The notes below the pieces were generated by a model. It worked only from the letters and a program-made list of their open reading frames with translations, was not told the DNA's origin and ran no database searches. Made by a program: the position numbers and the translations under genes. A stretch of 37,890 bases of DNA from JBCBSS01 sp039819065 (GTDB lineage Bacteria; Bacteroidota; Bacteroidia; Cytophagales; Cyclobacteriaceae). Position 1 is the first letter of the stretch. Every line of letters begins with the position of its first letter. Below, piece after piece: positions 27,073-32,764 of the stretch. The stretch is taken from assembly GCA_039819065.1 (NCBI GenBank), contig JBCBSS010000073.1, positions 1-37,890 of the forward strand, read 5' to 3'.

Positions 27073-28474
27073 GGAGGAATTCAATCAGGTTTTTAAGGAT
27101 AAACTGTCCCATTTTGAAGACGAAGCTCCTGCTAGTGGGTGGGATAACCTGACTGAAGAGTTGACTGCCGGTGAAAGCAAGTCAGCGCTAAACAAGTATG
27201 TTGTTCGTGGTAGCCTGCTGCTACTATTACTAGCAGGGGCGACGTACCTCGGGTATTTTTATGGTTTTACCAATCGAGAAGGCACTGCTGCTGACAATGA
27301 ATCAATCGTAACGCTTGATACACAAGTTGGTTATACTCACCAGCAATCTGTTGATCCGGAACAAGACGATTGTCTCCCTAACGATTGTGCTACAGAAGAG
27401 CAGGTATTAAATCTTGCTAGAATAGGTCAAGAAGATAAGAACATATCTTTAGCAGCTACAGAGAAGTCGACTCTTGATCAGAAAGATGTCCATCAAACCA
27501 ATAGCTTTTCAGAAAATCAAAATGACCAAACCAGATTAAATGTAGAGGATGGGGCAATCACAGGTAACGGAGGTGATGCTTCCTATCTAAAAAATAGATC
27601 AAACGAAACTAAGGAGATTAATGGAGGTAGAATCGAGAAGTTCGAGGATCAAAATCATAAACTGGGTAATCAAGAAGGTGTCTTTGCCCCACCTTGGTTA
27701 GCTGCCATGGACGGCAAAGCACCTCTTGCTTCTTCTGGGTTGTTGGCAGAAGTGGATATGAGAAAAGTAGAGTTACCACAACCAACTCAGCCGGGTATCA
27801 AGCCTGAAAAGGAGAAGAAAGACCTACAAGCTCAATTCTTCACTGACTTCATGGCCTTCGCTACCTACAATAGGGTTAAGCCCAATCAAGAAGATGATAT
27901 TTTCATTCGAGAACTAAACACCAATACTTTCTCAGGACAACGACTGGGTTATAAATTATCCGGTGGAATCGAGCTTCCTCATTCTAAGCGCTTCACCACT
28001 TATTATGGGTTGAGCTTTTTACACTACACACAGTTTGTGCAGTATGCCTATTATGATGCTGTCCCAGATTCTTTCAACATAGTAGTGGAGGATAACCAGG
28101 TGATATTAGAACCGGTGCTTACCGAACAGTTTGGAGAAGTCCGTCAAGGAATTAACTCCCTCGGTTTACAAATAGGAGCCAAATACAGGCTTTATGGGAG
28201 CAAATTGAGGAGATTCATTGATGTCAATACCGAGCTTCACAGGGTGCTGAATTATAATAACATTGAGGGCAATGGTCAGGATTTTATCACCAATAATCAA
28301 GTGTTTATCAATGCTGCTTACAGAATGGAATACGACCTGAACCGCAACTTGATATTCAAACTGCAACCAAGCCTCGGCTTCTCATTGCTGGAACGACAAG
28401 CCGATACCAGCCCGTTGAGTGTGAGGCCATTTAACCTTGGTCTTGACTTCGGTATCATCTTTAAGATCAGGTGA
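27056..28474 (+). CDS. Membrane-anchored protein with C-terminal beta-barrel-like region
   Basis: 472 residues. A short cytosolic part (1-47) is followed by one transmembrane helix (about 48-70, LLLLLLAGATYLGYFYG), a low-complexity, acidic and Asn/Gln-rich linker (about 75-250), and a C-terminal region of about 200 residues with OMP-like strands (LGYKLSGGIELPHSKRF; TTYYGLSFLHYTQF; ending LGLDFGIIFKIR). The overlap with the ECF gene and its N-terminal topology fit the place of an anti-sigma or sigma-regulatory protein, but I see no known anti-sigma domain. Confidence 0.65.
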   Translation: MKKLTEEEFNQVFKDKLSHFEDEAPASGWDNLTEELTAGESKSALNKYVVRGSLLLLLLAGATYLGYFYGFTNREGTAADNESIVTLDTQVGYTHQQSVDPEQDDCLPNDCATEEQVLNLARIGQEDKNISLAATEKSTLDQKDVHQTNSFSENQNDQTRLNVEDGAITGNGGDASYLKNRSNETKEINGGRIEKFEDQNHKLGNQEGVFAPPWLAAMDGKAPLASSGLLAEVDMRKVELPQPTQPGIKPEKEKKDLQAQFFTDFMAFATYNRVKPNQEDDIFIRELNTNTFSGQRLGYKLSGGIELPHSKRFTTYYGLSFLHYTQFVQYAYYDAVPDSFNIVVEDNQVILEPVLTEQFGEVRQGINSLGLQIGAKYRLYGSKLRRFIDVNTELHRVLNYNNIEGNGQDFITNNQVFINAAYRMEYDLNRNLIFKLQPSLGFSLLERQADTSPLSVRPFNLGLDFGIIFKIR

Positions 28475-28504
28475 TATTTAAGGTACTTTATCGCGGTTAA
28501 AAAG

Positions 28505-28535
28505 TAGGTGGATTTGATCGAATTCACCTAATTTT
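28505..28535 (+). terminator. Probable terminator after the sigma factor operon
   Basis: A 10-bp stem, arms TAGGTGGATT and AATTCACCTA (28505-28514 and 28521-28530) with one G-T pair, surrounds TGATCG and is followed by ATTTT. It lies 31 bases after the stop of the barrel protein gene and 56 before the next start. Confidence 0.5.
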
Positions 28536-28590
28536 GCCAAGCTTACAACGAGCAAATTGGTAATATTTTTTAGCCTTAAAGTATCCCCAA

Positions 28591-29784
28591 ATGTCAAAAG
28601 TATTGATCATCGGGGCCGGCGGCGTAGGTCGTGTGGTTACCCAAAAGTGTGTTTCAGTTCCTGAAGTATTCACAGACATCATGCTGGCCAGTAGAACCAA
28701 GTCCAAGTGTAATGTTATTGCCCAAGAAGTGGGACAGGGACGTGTACAAACAGCCCAGGTTGATGCTGATAATGTAGCCGAAACCGTGGCATTGATACGT
28801 TCTTTTCAGCCAGAGTTGGTGATTAACGTCGCGCTACCCTATCAAGACTTACCCATTATGGATGCCTGCTTAGAGACAGGAGTCAGTTATCTGGATACGG
28901 CTAACTACGAACCGAAGGACGAAGCCAAATTCGAATACAGTTGGCAATGGGCATACCAGGATCGCTTTAAGGAAAAAGGTATCACCGCCATTTTAGGTTG
29001 CGGCTTTGATCCGGGAGTGACCAGCATATTCACAGCCAGAGCAGCCAAGCATCACTTTGACGAGATACACTACCTGGATATCGTGGATTGCAATGCCGGA
29101 GATCATGGCAAAGCTTTCGCCACCAACTTTAATCCTGAAATCAATATCAGGGAGATTACCCAAAAAGGCAAATACTGGGAAAATGGCCAATGGGTAGAGA
29201 CTAAGCCTCATGAAATTCACAAAGACCTGAATTACCCAAACATCGGCCCCAAGCGATCTTATGTCATTTATCATGAAGAGTTGGAATCGCTGGTTAAGAA
29301 TTATCCGACTATAAAACGCGCCCGTTTTTGGATGACATTTGGAGAAGAATACCTTACTCACCTGAGGGTAATACAAAACATTGGGATGGCACGCATTGAC
29401 CCTGTTCAATACAAAGGAGTAGATATTATCCCATTAGAATTCTTAAAAGAAGTTTTACCTGATCCAGGAGGTCTAGGCGAGAACTATACCGGTGAGACTT
29501 CAATCGGCTGTAGAATCAAGGGATTAAAAGATGGAAAAGAACGCACCTATTACATCTGGAACAACTGTAGCCACCATGCAGCCTATGATGAAACAGGGGC
29601 GCAAGGAGTTTCTTACACCACAGGCGTACCTGCTATGATCGGCGCTAAGATGTTCCTAACCGATCAATGGAAAGCACCTGGTGTTTTCAATGTGGAAGAA
29701 TTCAACCCTGATCCTTTCTTAGAGGATCTGGGTAAGTATGGACTACCGTGGAATGAGGAATTTGATGTGGATTTGGAGGTTTAA
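28591..29784 (+). CDS. Carboxynorspermidine/carboxyspermidine dehydrogenase
   Basis: 397 residues of the saccharopine-dehydrogenase-like family. The N-terminal Rossmann nucleotide loop is G8-A-G-G-V-G13; later motifs include VINVALPYQDLPIMDACLETG, DTANYEPK and GCGFDPGVTSIFTARAA, characteristic of carboxynorspermidine dehydrogenase. It condenses aspartate semialdehyde with a diamine (putrescine or diaminopropane) using NADPH, giving carboxyspermidine for the decarboxylase at 32765-33904. Bacteria often place the two genes side by side; here 2980 bases of accessory DNA separate them. Its last 49 codons have a diverged duplicate at 30515-30664. Confidence 0.9.
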   Translation: MSKVLIIGAGGVGRVVTQKCVSVPEVFTDIMLASRTKSKCNVIAQEVGQGRVQTAQVDADNVAETVALIRSFQPELVINVALPYQDLPIMDACLETGVSYLDTANYEPKDEAKFEYSWQWAYQDRFKEKGITAILGCGFDPGVTSIFTARAAKHHFDEIHYLDIVDCNAGDHGKAFATNFNPEINIREITQKGKYWENGQWVETKPHEIHKDLNYPNIGPKRSYVIYHEELESLVKNYPTIKRARFWMTFGEEYLTHLRVIQNIGMARIDPVQYKGVDIIPLEFLKEVLPDPGGLGENYTGETSIGCRIKGLKDGKERTYYIWNNCSHHAAYDETGAQGVSYTTGVPAMIGAKMFLTDQWKAPGVFNVEEFNPDPFLEDLGKYGLPWNEEFDVDLEV

Positions 29785-29813
29785 TCTGTAATAACCCATC
29801 GGGTTTCTGTTAC

Positions 29814-29905
29814 ACAGAATCTAAGTACTTTGTAGCCAATTTTGATGAAGCCTTCTGACATTTTCAATAGCGACTGTTGGATTTTGTTTTTATGGTTTGG
29901 CAGAA
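29814..29905. repeat. Flanking repeat copy A (~92 bp)
   Basis: Pairs with copy B at 32001-32092, gapless at about 80% identity. It starts CAGAATCTAAGTACTTTGTA and includes AATTTTGATGAAGCCTTCTG. The right end overlaps the last codons of the toxin reading frame in 29890-30182. Copy B also ends in a TAA-closed end of a similar reading frame, so the unit seems to be 'toxin 3' end plus 75 bases of downstream flank'. Confidence 0.65.
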
Positions 29906-30182
29906 TCGGGATGTTGTCTTGTGTCCCAAACCCTAAGTATTTGAATTTCATTAGCCTCTACTCGATAGAAAATTTTGTAATCCTTACCACCTTGGAGTAG
30001 ACGTTCCGGTAGTTAGTAGGTAAGCCTATATTAGGAAAGTTGGATATAAGTGCTACAGACCTTTCGAATAGCTGCTCAAGTTTTTCCGGGTAATTGTCAG
30101 ATTGGTTTCGTTCGAGCCAGTATTTGTAGATGTTAGTTCGATCAACGATAGATCGAGTCGTCCATCTTATTTCTTTAGCCAT
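29890..30182 (-). pseudogene. RelE/ParE-superfamily toxin, frameshifted
   Basis: The first 67 codons (30182 down to about 29984) read as a ParE/RelE toxin (MAKEIRWTTRSIVDRTNIY, then PNIGLPTNYRNVYSKVVR). The frame then ends prematurely at a TAG (29958-29960). Shifting by one base at the GG at 29982-29983 restores the conserved toxin C-terminus (DYKIFYRVEANEIQILRVWD, then TRQHPDSAKP and a TAA at 29890-29892). The joined product is 97 residues, the normal ParE length. A single lost G in a GGG run explains it, so the toxin is probably inactive. A read error or programmed -1 shift is possible; no canonical slippery heptamer was seen. Confidence 0.8.
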
Positions 30183-30394
30183 TCTTTGACCAATTGGCTT
30201 GCTTCTGAGTTTGAGTGAAGTTTTCCGGAATCCGCATCAGAGATTCCTTCATCAATTGCTTCTTTTTCAATATCCGTTAGCTCGTCAATATGCTCAATCT
30301 CGTACTCTAGTTCAACGACTCTTAGAAGTTCATCTAAAAGTCTTGGATCCTTGATATTGTTAACTCGTTCCTTGATTCTTTCTTTGACGTTCAT
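30167..30394 (-). CDS. Antitoxin of the frameshifted ParE-type module
   Basis: 75 residues, helical and very acidic in the middle (EIEHIDELTDIEKEAIDEGI), with an N-terminal KERIKERVNNIKDPRLLDELL. It precedes and overlaps the toxin gene by 16 bases, the usual antitoxin-first layout. Antitoxins of this size often lack a recognisable DNA-binding domain in the ORF itself. It is intact although its toxin frame is broken. Upstream a leftward TATCTTTA-like box (plus strand 30398-30405 region) could be its -7 element. Confidence 0.75.
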   Translation of the reverse strand: MNVKERIKERVNNIKDPRLLDELLRVVELEYEIEHIDELTDIEKEAIDEGISDADSGKLHSNSEASQLVKEWLKK

Positions 30395-30514
30395 ATCTTA
30401 AAGATAAGCAGTTGTAGGGAGAGTTGCCAGTAAGGAATGACACGTGAAGTCCGGCAAGAATGAATATATGACCCCGTTGCCAGTAGCATTAATATTTGTC
30501 TCTGTCAGCGTCTC

Positions 30515-30664
30515 ATGATAGGTGCCAAGATACTCCTAACCGACCAATGGAAAGCCCCAGGCGTTTTCAACGTGGAAGAATTCAACCCTTACCCATTCCT
30601 TGAAGACCTAGGTAAATATGGGCTGCCGTGGCATGAGGAGTTTGATGTGGGTTTGGAGATTTAA
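30515..30664 (+). pseudogene. Diverged duplicate of the carboxyspermidine dehydrogenase 3' end
   Basis: An ATG-to-TAA reading frame of 49 codons aligns without gaps to codons 349-397 plus stop of the dehydrogenase gene (29635-29784), at a constant offset of 880 bases. I count 25 mismatches in 150 bases; only 6 codons change the amino acid, the other 17 differing codons are silent. So the two versions diverged while both were under selection, which points to exchange between related genomes rather than a recent local duplication. Similarity ends just after the stop codon. The fragment lacks the Rossmann domain and should not be an enzyme. Confidence 0.85.
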
Positions 30665-30712
30665 TCTTTAAGAATATATCTAATTCACCGTTTTATTGAT
30701 GCTAAAATCGAA

Positions 30713-30748
30713 TCTACTAAGAACACCGGATTGGTGTTGATTAGTAGA
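30713..30748. repeat. Long hairpin between the duplicate and the second TA operon
   Basis: TCTACTAA (30713-30720) pairs with TTAGTAGA (30741-30748), and inside AACACC pairs with GGTGTT; 14 pairs in all with a small asymmetric internal loop (G against GA) and loop GGATT. No T-run is adjacent; leftward ATTCGATTTT follows, so it might still end the leftward TA operon that stops at 30874. Confidence 0.5.
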
Positions 30749-30873
30749 CATTTATGTTGGTTGAGATACTTTGCAACTAAGAGGTTTGACCGAAGTAAAG
30801 CACCTTGACTAGATAAGAAGCAATCGTTCAAGAGCAGATTTTAAGGTATATGCCTGTAGCATATTGTTCTACA

Positions 30874-31329
30874 TTACAGTTGGATTGGCTGGTATTTAAG
30901 AGCAGTTTCTACTATTTCCTCGGCGGTTGGTTCGTCTGTTAACCCTTCTTTTTCAGGCCAAAAAATCAAATCACTTACTCTTGGATGAGGAGTGTTCACC
31001 TTTAGGACCGATAAATAAAAGTCAGTGTGTTCATCCGCGTTGATAATTCTATTGACAATCTCTACAAGTTCATCTTTGGTAATAGTTGAGTCTTTTATTG
31101 GAGTAGGTTGTGCTGCGTCTCTGGCAAAATCATCAATACTTACAGCGCTCCAGTAAGAATGAAAGTAATCCTCATCATAGTTCTTATCAGTGAAATCGTT
31201 GAATTCATTGATAAGAATACTTGACTTATCAGCACTGCCCAGAACACTTTCAATCTGTTGAATCATTGATTTAACTTGTTCGATGCGCTCTTTGGTAGCA
31301 GTTGGAGTTAGAGACTCTCTTAGTTTCAT
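30874..31329 (-). CDS. Protein with C-terminal colicin-E immunity-like (Im7/Im9) domain
   Basis: 151 residues from the ATG at 31329, which follows the toxin stop by one base; an upstream ATG at 31347 would overlap the toxin by 17 bases. Residues about 82-147 match the colicin/pyocin DNase immunity fold: ITKDELVEIVNRIINADEHT for helices I-II, an H-P dipeptide (115-116), and S-D-L-I-F-W-P (119-125) where Im9 has S-D-L-I-Y-Y-P, the nuclease-binding face, followed by an acidic stretch and a last helix. The first ~75 residues (with YDEDYFHSYW) I do not recognise. No nuclease bacteriocin gene is nearby. It is the third gene of a leftward toxin-antitoxin operon. Confidence 0.65.
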   Translation of the reverse strand: MKLRESLTPTATKERIEQVKSMIQQIESVLGSADKSSILINEFNDFTDKNYDEDYFHSYWSAVSIDDFARDAAQPTPIKDSTITKDELVEIVNRIINADEHTDFYLSVLKVNTPHPRVSDLIFWPEKEGLTDEPTAEEIVETALKYQPIQL

Positions 31330-31330
31330 T

Positions 31331-31645
31331 TTACCGTTTGCCAGCACCGATTAATTTCCGAGATAGTTCAGCTGGATTTTGTCTGTTATCCCAAATTAAT
31401 ACGATTCTCACATGTTCGGAATGGTTTAGATAAAACAATGACACTGACTTATGAACAACCAGTTTCCGTATGTCACTATCCTCAAAATTCGGGGCGAGTT
31501 CTGGATTCTTCTGAATCTGCGTAATCCGGAAGTTTAGTTGGTTTATGAACTCTGCTCGTACCTGTTCATTCCAAAGTTCCAAAATGAAATCTGAAGTTTG
31601 TCTTAAGGATCTCCTTGCAATGGGAGACCAGATCACTTTCTTCAT
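31331..31645 (-). CDS. RelE/ParE-superfamily toxin
   Basis: 104 residues, typical size. The family pattern is present: MKKVIWSPIARRSLRQTSDF, a helix pair, then IRKLVVHKSVSLFYLNHSEH and the strand RIVLIWDNRQNPAEL; the conserved R/K and W-D-x-R-Q-x-P elements are those of ParE/RelE. It would inhibit gyrase or cleave mRNA; which, I cannot tell. Its ATG overlaps the antitoxin stop as ATGA (4-base overlap), and it is followed by the immunity-like gene. Confidence 0.82.
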   Translation of the reverse strand: MKKVIWSPIARRSLRQTSDFILELWNEQVRAEFINQLNFRITQIQKNPELAPNFEDSDIRKLVVHKSVSLFYLNHSEHVRIVLIWDNRQNPAELSRKLIGAGKR

Positions 31646-31860
31646 TCTTCGTCCATGTCCAGAATGTCTTGAACAGAGGTATGTTCTATGCAGTCTTCCT
31701 CTTTTTCGGCAGCGGACAGAGTTAAGAGTTCTACGATCTCTTTAGGTAGCTGACTCAAAGATGTTTTACGAAATCCTTCAATCTGGTCAATTACAGCTTC
31801 ATCTTCCAGGTTCGTTATCCAATGAATAAGTGATATTTTCTTCTGTTCAATTGTCATCAT
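31642..31860 (-). CDS. Antitoxin of the second ParE-type module
   Basis: 72 residues, or 71 from the second Met. It is helical: TIEQKKISLIHWITNLEDEA, then IEGFRKTSLSQLPKE and an acidic tail EKEEDCIEHTSVQDILDMDEE that should neutralise the basic toxin. The IEQKKxxLIxWI beginning is seen in Bacteroidota antitoxins next to RelE/ParE toxins. It leads the operon antitoxin-toxin-immunity-like protein. A -7 box at 31862-31869 lies almost on the start, so the mRNA may be nearly leaderless. Confidence 0.75.
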   Translation of the reverse strand: MMTIEQKKISLIHWITNLEDEAVIDQIEGFRKTSLSQLPKEIVELLTLSAAEKEEDCIEHTSVQDILDMDEE

Positions 31861-31861
31861 A

Positions 31862-31869
31862 CAAAGTTA
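31862..31869 (-). promoter_or_regulatory. -7 promoter box for the second TA operon
   Basis: Read leftward, TAACTTTG matches TAnnTTTG. A TTGAC lies 24 bases farther upstream, slightly long for a Bacteroidota -33. The box ends 2 bases before the first ATG (31858-31860), so either the transcript begins at the second Met or the match is coincidental. Confidence 0.35.
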
Positions 31870-31919
31870 ACAAATTTTAAGTTTTGAGGATGTCAATGCT
31901 CAATATAGGCATCTGTCCT

Positions 31920-31965
31920 GTTGAGCTTACTTCAGTATAAGCCTTACAGAATAAGTATGCTCAAC
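31920..31965. promoter_or_regulatory. Inverted repeat upstream of TA operon (candidate operator)
   Basis: GTTGAGCTTACTT (31920-31932) and AAGTATGCTCAAC (31953-31965) are inverted copies with one mismatch; a further TGCTCAA half-site lies at about 31896-31902. Toxin-antitoxin operons are commonly autorepressed at such palindromes 40-100 bases upstream of the antitoxin. Confidence 0.45.
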
Positions 31966-32000
31966 CTGGCCGTCTTGTATCGAAAATATCAAATCATTTT

Positions 32001-32092
32001 ACAGAGTCTAAGTACTTTATGGCCAATTTTGATGAAGCCTTCTGGCTTTTGCAGTAGCGACCGTTAGATTTCGTTTTTATAATTCGGTAAAA
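32001..32092. repeat. Flanking repeat copy B (~92 bp)
   Basis: Aligns gaplessly to 29814-29905 at about 80% identity. Its last codons read leftward as ADFTEL-stop, resembling a toxin C-terminus (copy A reads PDSAKP-stop in the same place), but no toxin gene continues beyond it. It therefore looks like the stub of a lost toxin-antitoxin cassette. Confidence 0.6.
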
Positions 32093-32194
32093 TCAGCTTT
32101 ATAAGTACTTATCTAAATATCTGACTCACGATTCGCGCAAAAGCTATGTATGCTTACGCTAGTTAGACTGATTATTTGAATTGCTGCGAACCAC

Positions 32195-32241
32195 AAACAA
32201 AAAAACGCTGCTGTAAAAACCAATTGCAGCGGCGTTTTTTT
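32195..32241 (-). terminator. Bidirectional terminator after the lanthipeptide-type gene
   Basis: Arms AAAAAAACGCTGCTG (32199-32213) and CAGCGGCGTTTTTTT (32227-32241) form a stem of 14-15 pairs with one G-T pair. Seven A/T pairs at the base give T-runs in both directions. It begins 16 bases beyond the TAG of the leftward small gene. Confidence 0.85.
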
Positions 32242-32256
32242 AGAACTAGACCTTAA

Positions 32257-32442
32257 CTAAGGTAAAATACAAACTCTGGCACATGACACTTGAGGGGCGA
32301 CAGTAGGACATTGAGGTGGAAACGTAAAGCAATAAGGAGGCTCGGAAAAACCTCCCTTAGCGGTATTTGCCTGGTCGGCTTCTAAATCTGTCACAAAGCT
32401 TTTTACTTTTAATGTGTTCAGGCTTAACTTCTTCTTTTTCAT
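32257..32442 (-). CDS. Orphan class I lanthipeptide-type precursor peptide
   Basis: 61 residues. The leader (1-31) has the Bacteroidota L1a lanthipeptide form: M-K-K-K-K-L-S-L-N, then LKVKSFVTDLEADQANTAKG and a double glycine at 30-31, the cleavage site of C39-type transporters. The core (32-61) has four Cys (38, 45, 54, 58), two Ser and two Thr, and many Pro. Two units S-E-P-P-Y-C (33-38) and T-F-P-P-Q-C (40-45) share [ST]-x-P-P-x-C; S53 and C58 repeat the spacing. Lanthionine rings are possible, but no LanB, LanC, LanM or transporter gene is in the window. It is monocistronic with its own terminator. Confidence 0.8.
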   Translation of the reverse strand: MKKKKLSLNTLKVKSFVTDLEADQANTAKGGFSEPPYCFTFPPQCPTVAPQVSCARVCILP

Positions 32443-32764
32443 TCTGATTGAATTTTAGTTTAATAGTAATTTTTATAAGTAGACATTGTGTTGACGAGCT
32501 TCGTCTTTTGTCTAACTCTCGAATATATAATTAAAAAACTATTTTATGTAATTAATTTTCTTTATTATCTATTTTTTGGTATTAATTGAGGTGTATAATT
32601 TAGTTGTTTAGGCACTGTCATCGTCTTAAATGGTACTCATTTTCCTTGCTTGAAAGATTATTCACACTTACTATTAATGCCCTCCTCGGCAGAAATAAGA
32701 CCGATGTATTTAAAAAGTGATGCGTAATTATTTTGTTAATTTCGCAGCAAAATAATGACTGAAA
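32443..32764. other. AT-rich promoter region between precursor peptide and decarboxylase
   Basis: 322 bases of AT-rich DNA with no ORF of note. It must carry the divergent promoters of the precursor gene (leftward) and the decarboxylase (rightward). A TTATTTTG box at about 32727-32736 resembles, but does not fit, the TAnnTTTG consensus. Confidence 0.55.

Larger units (their letters stand above)
30395..30873. other. Region holding a duplicated gene 3' end and a hairpin
   Basis: 479 bases without a full gene. It contains the duplicate of the dehydrogenase 3' end (30515-30664), a strong hairpin at 30713-30748, and a repeated decamer GTTGCCAGTA (about 30423 and 30479). Otherwise nothing is recognised. 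Confidence 0.65.
31861..32256. other. Control region of the second TA operon plus repeat copy B
   Basis: 396 bases with no gene. From left: -7 box at 31862-31869, inverted repeat at 31920-31965, repeat copy B at 32001-32092, and the terminator of the lanthipeptide-type gene at 32195-32241. Confidence 0.65.

Noticed and set aside
29860..32075. Integron attC-like boxes in the flanking repeats (GTTGGAT and GTTAGAT fit GTTRRRY)
   Set aside because: The partner box reads RYYYAAG instead of RYYYAAC and neither copy folds back as an attC site. No integrase is present, so I do not call a cassette array of integron type.
29785..32764. Prophage or transposon remnant
   Set aside because: No integrase, transposase, terminal inverted repeat or phage gene is visible; the paired 92-bp repeats are direct and tied to toxin gene ends.
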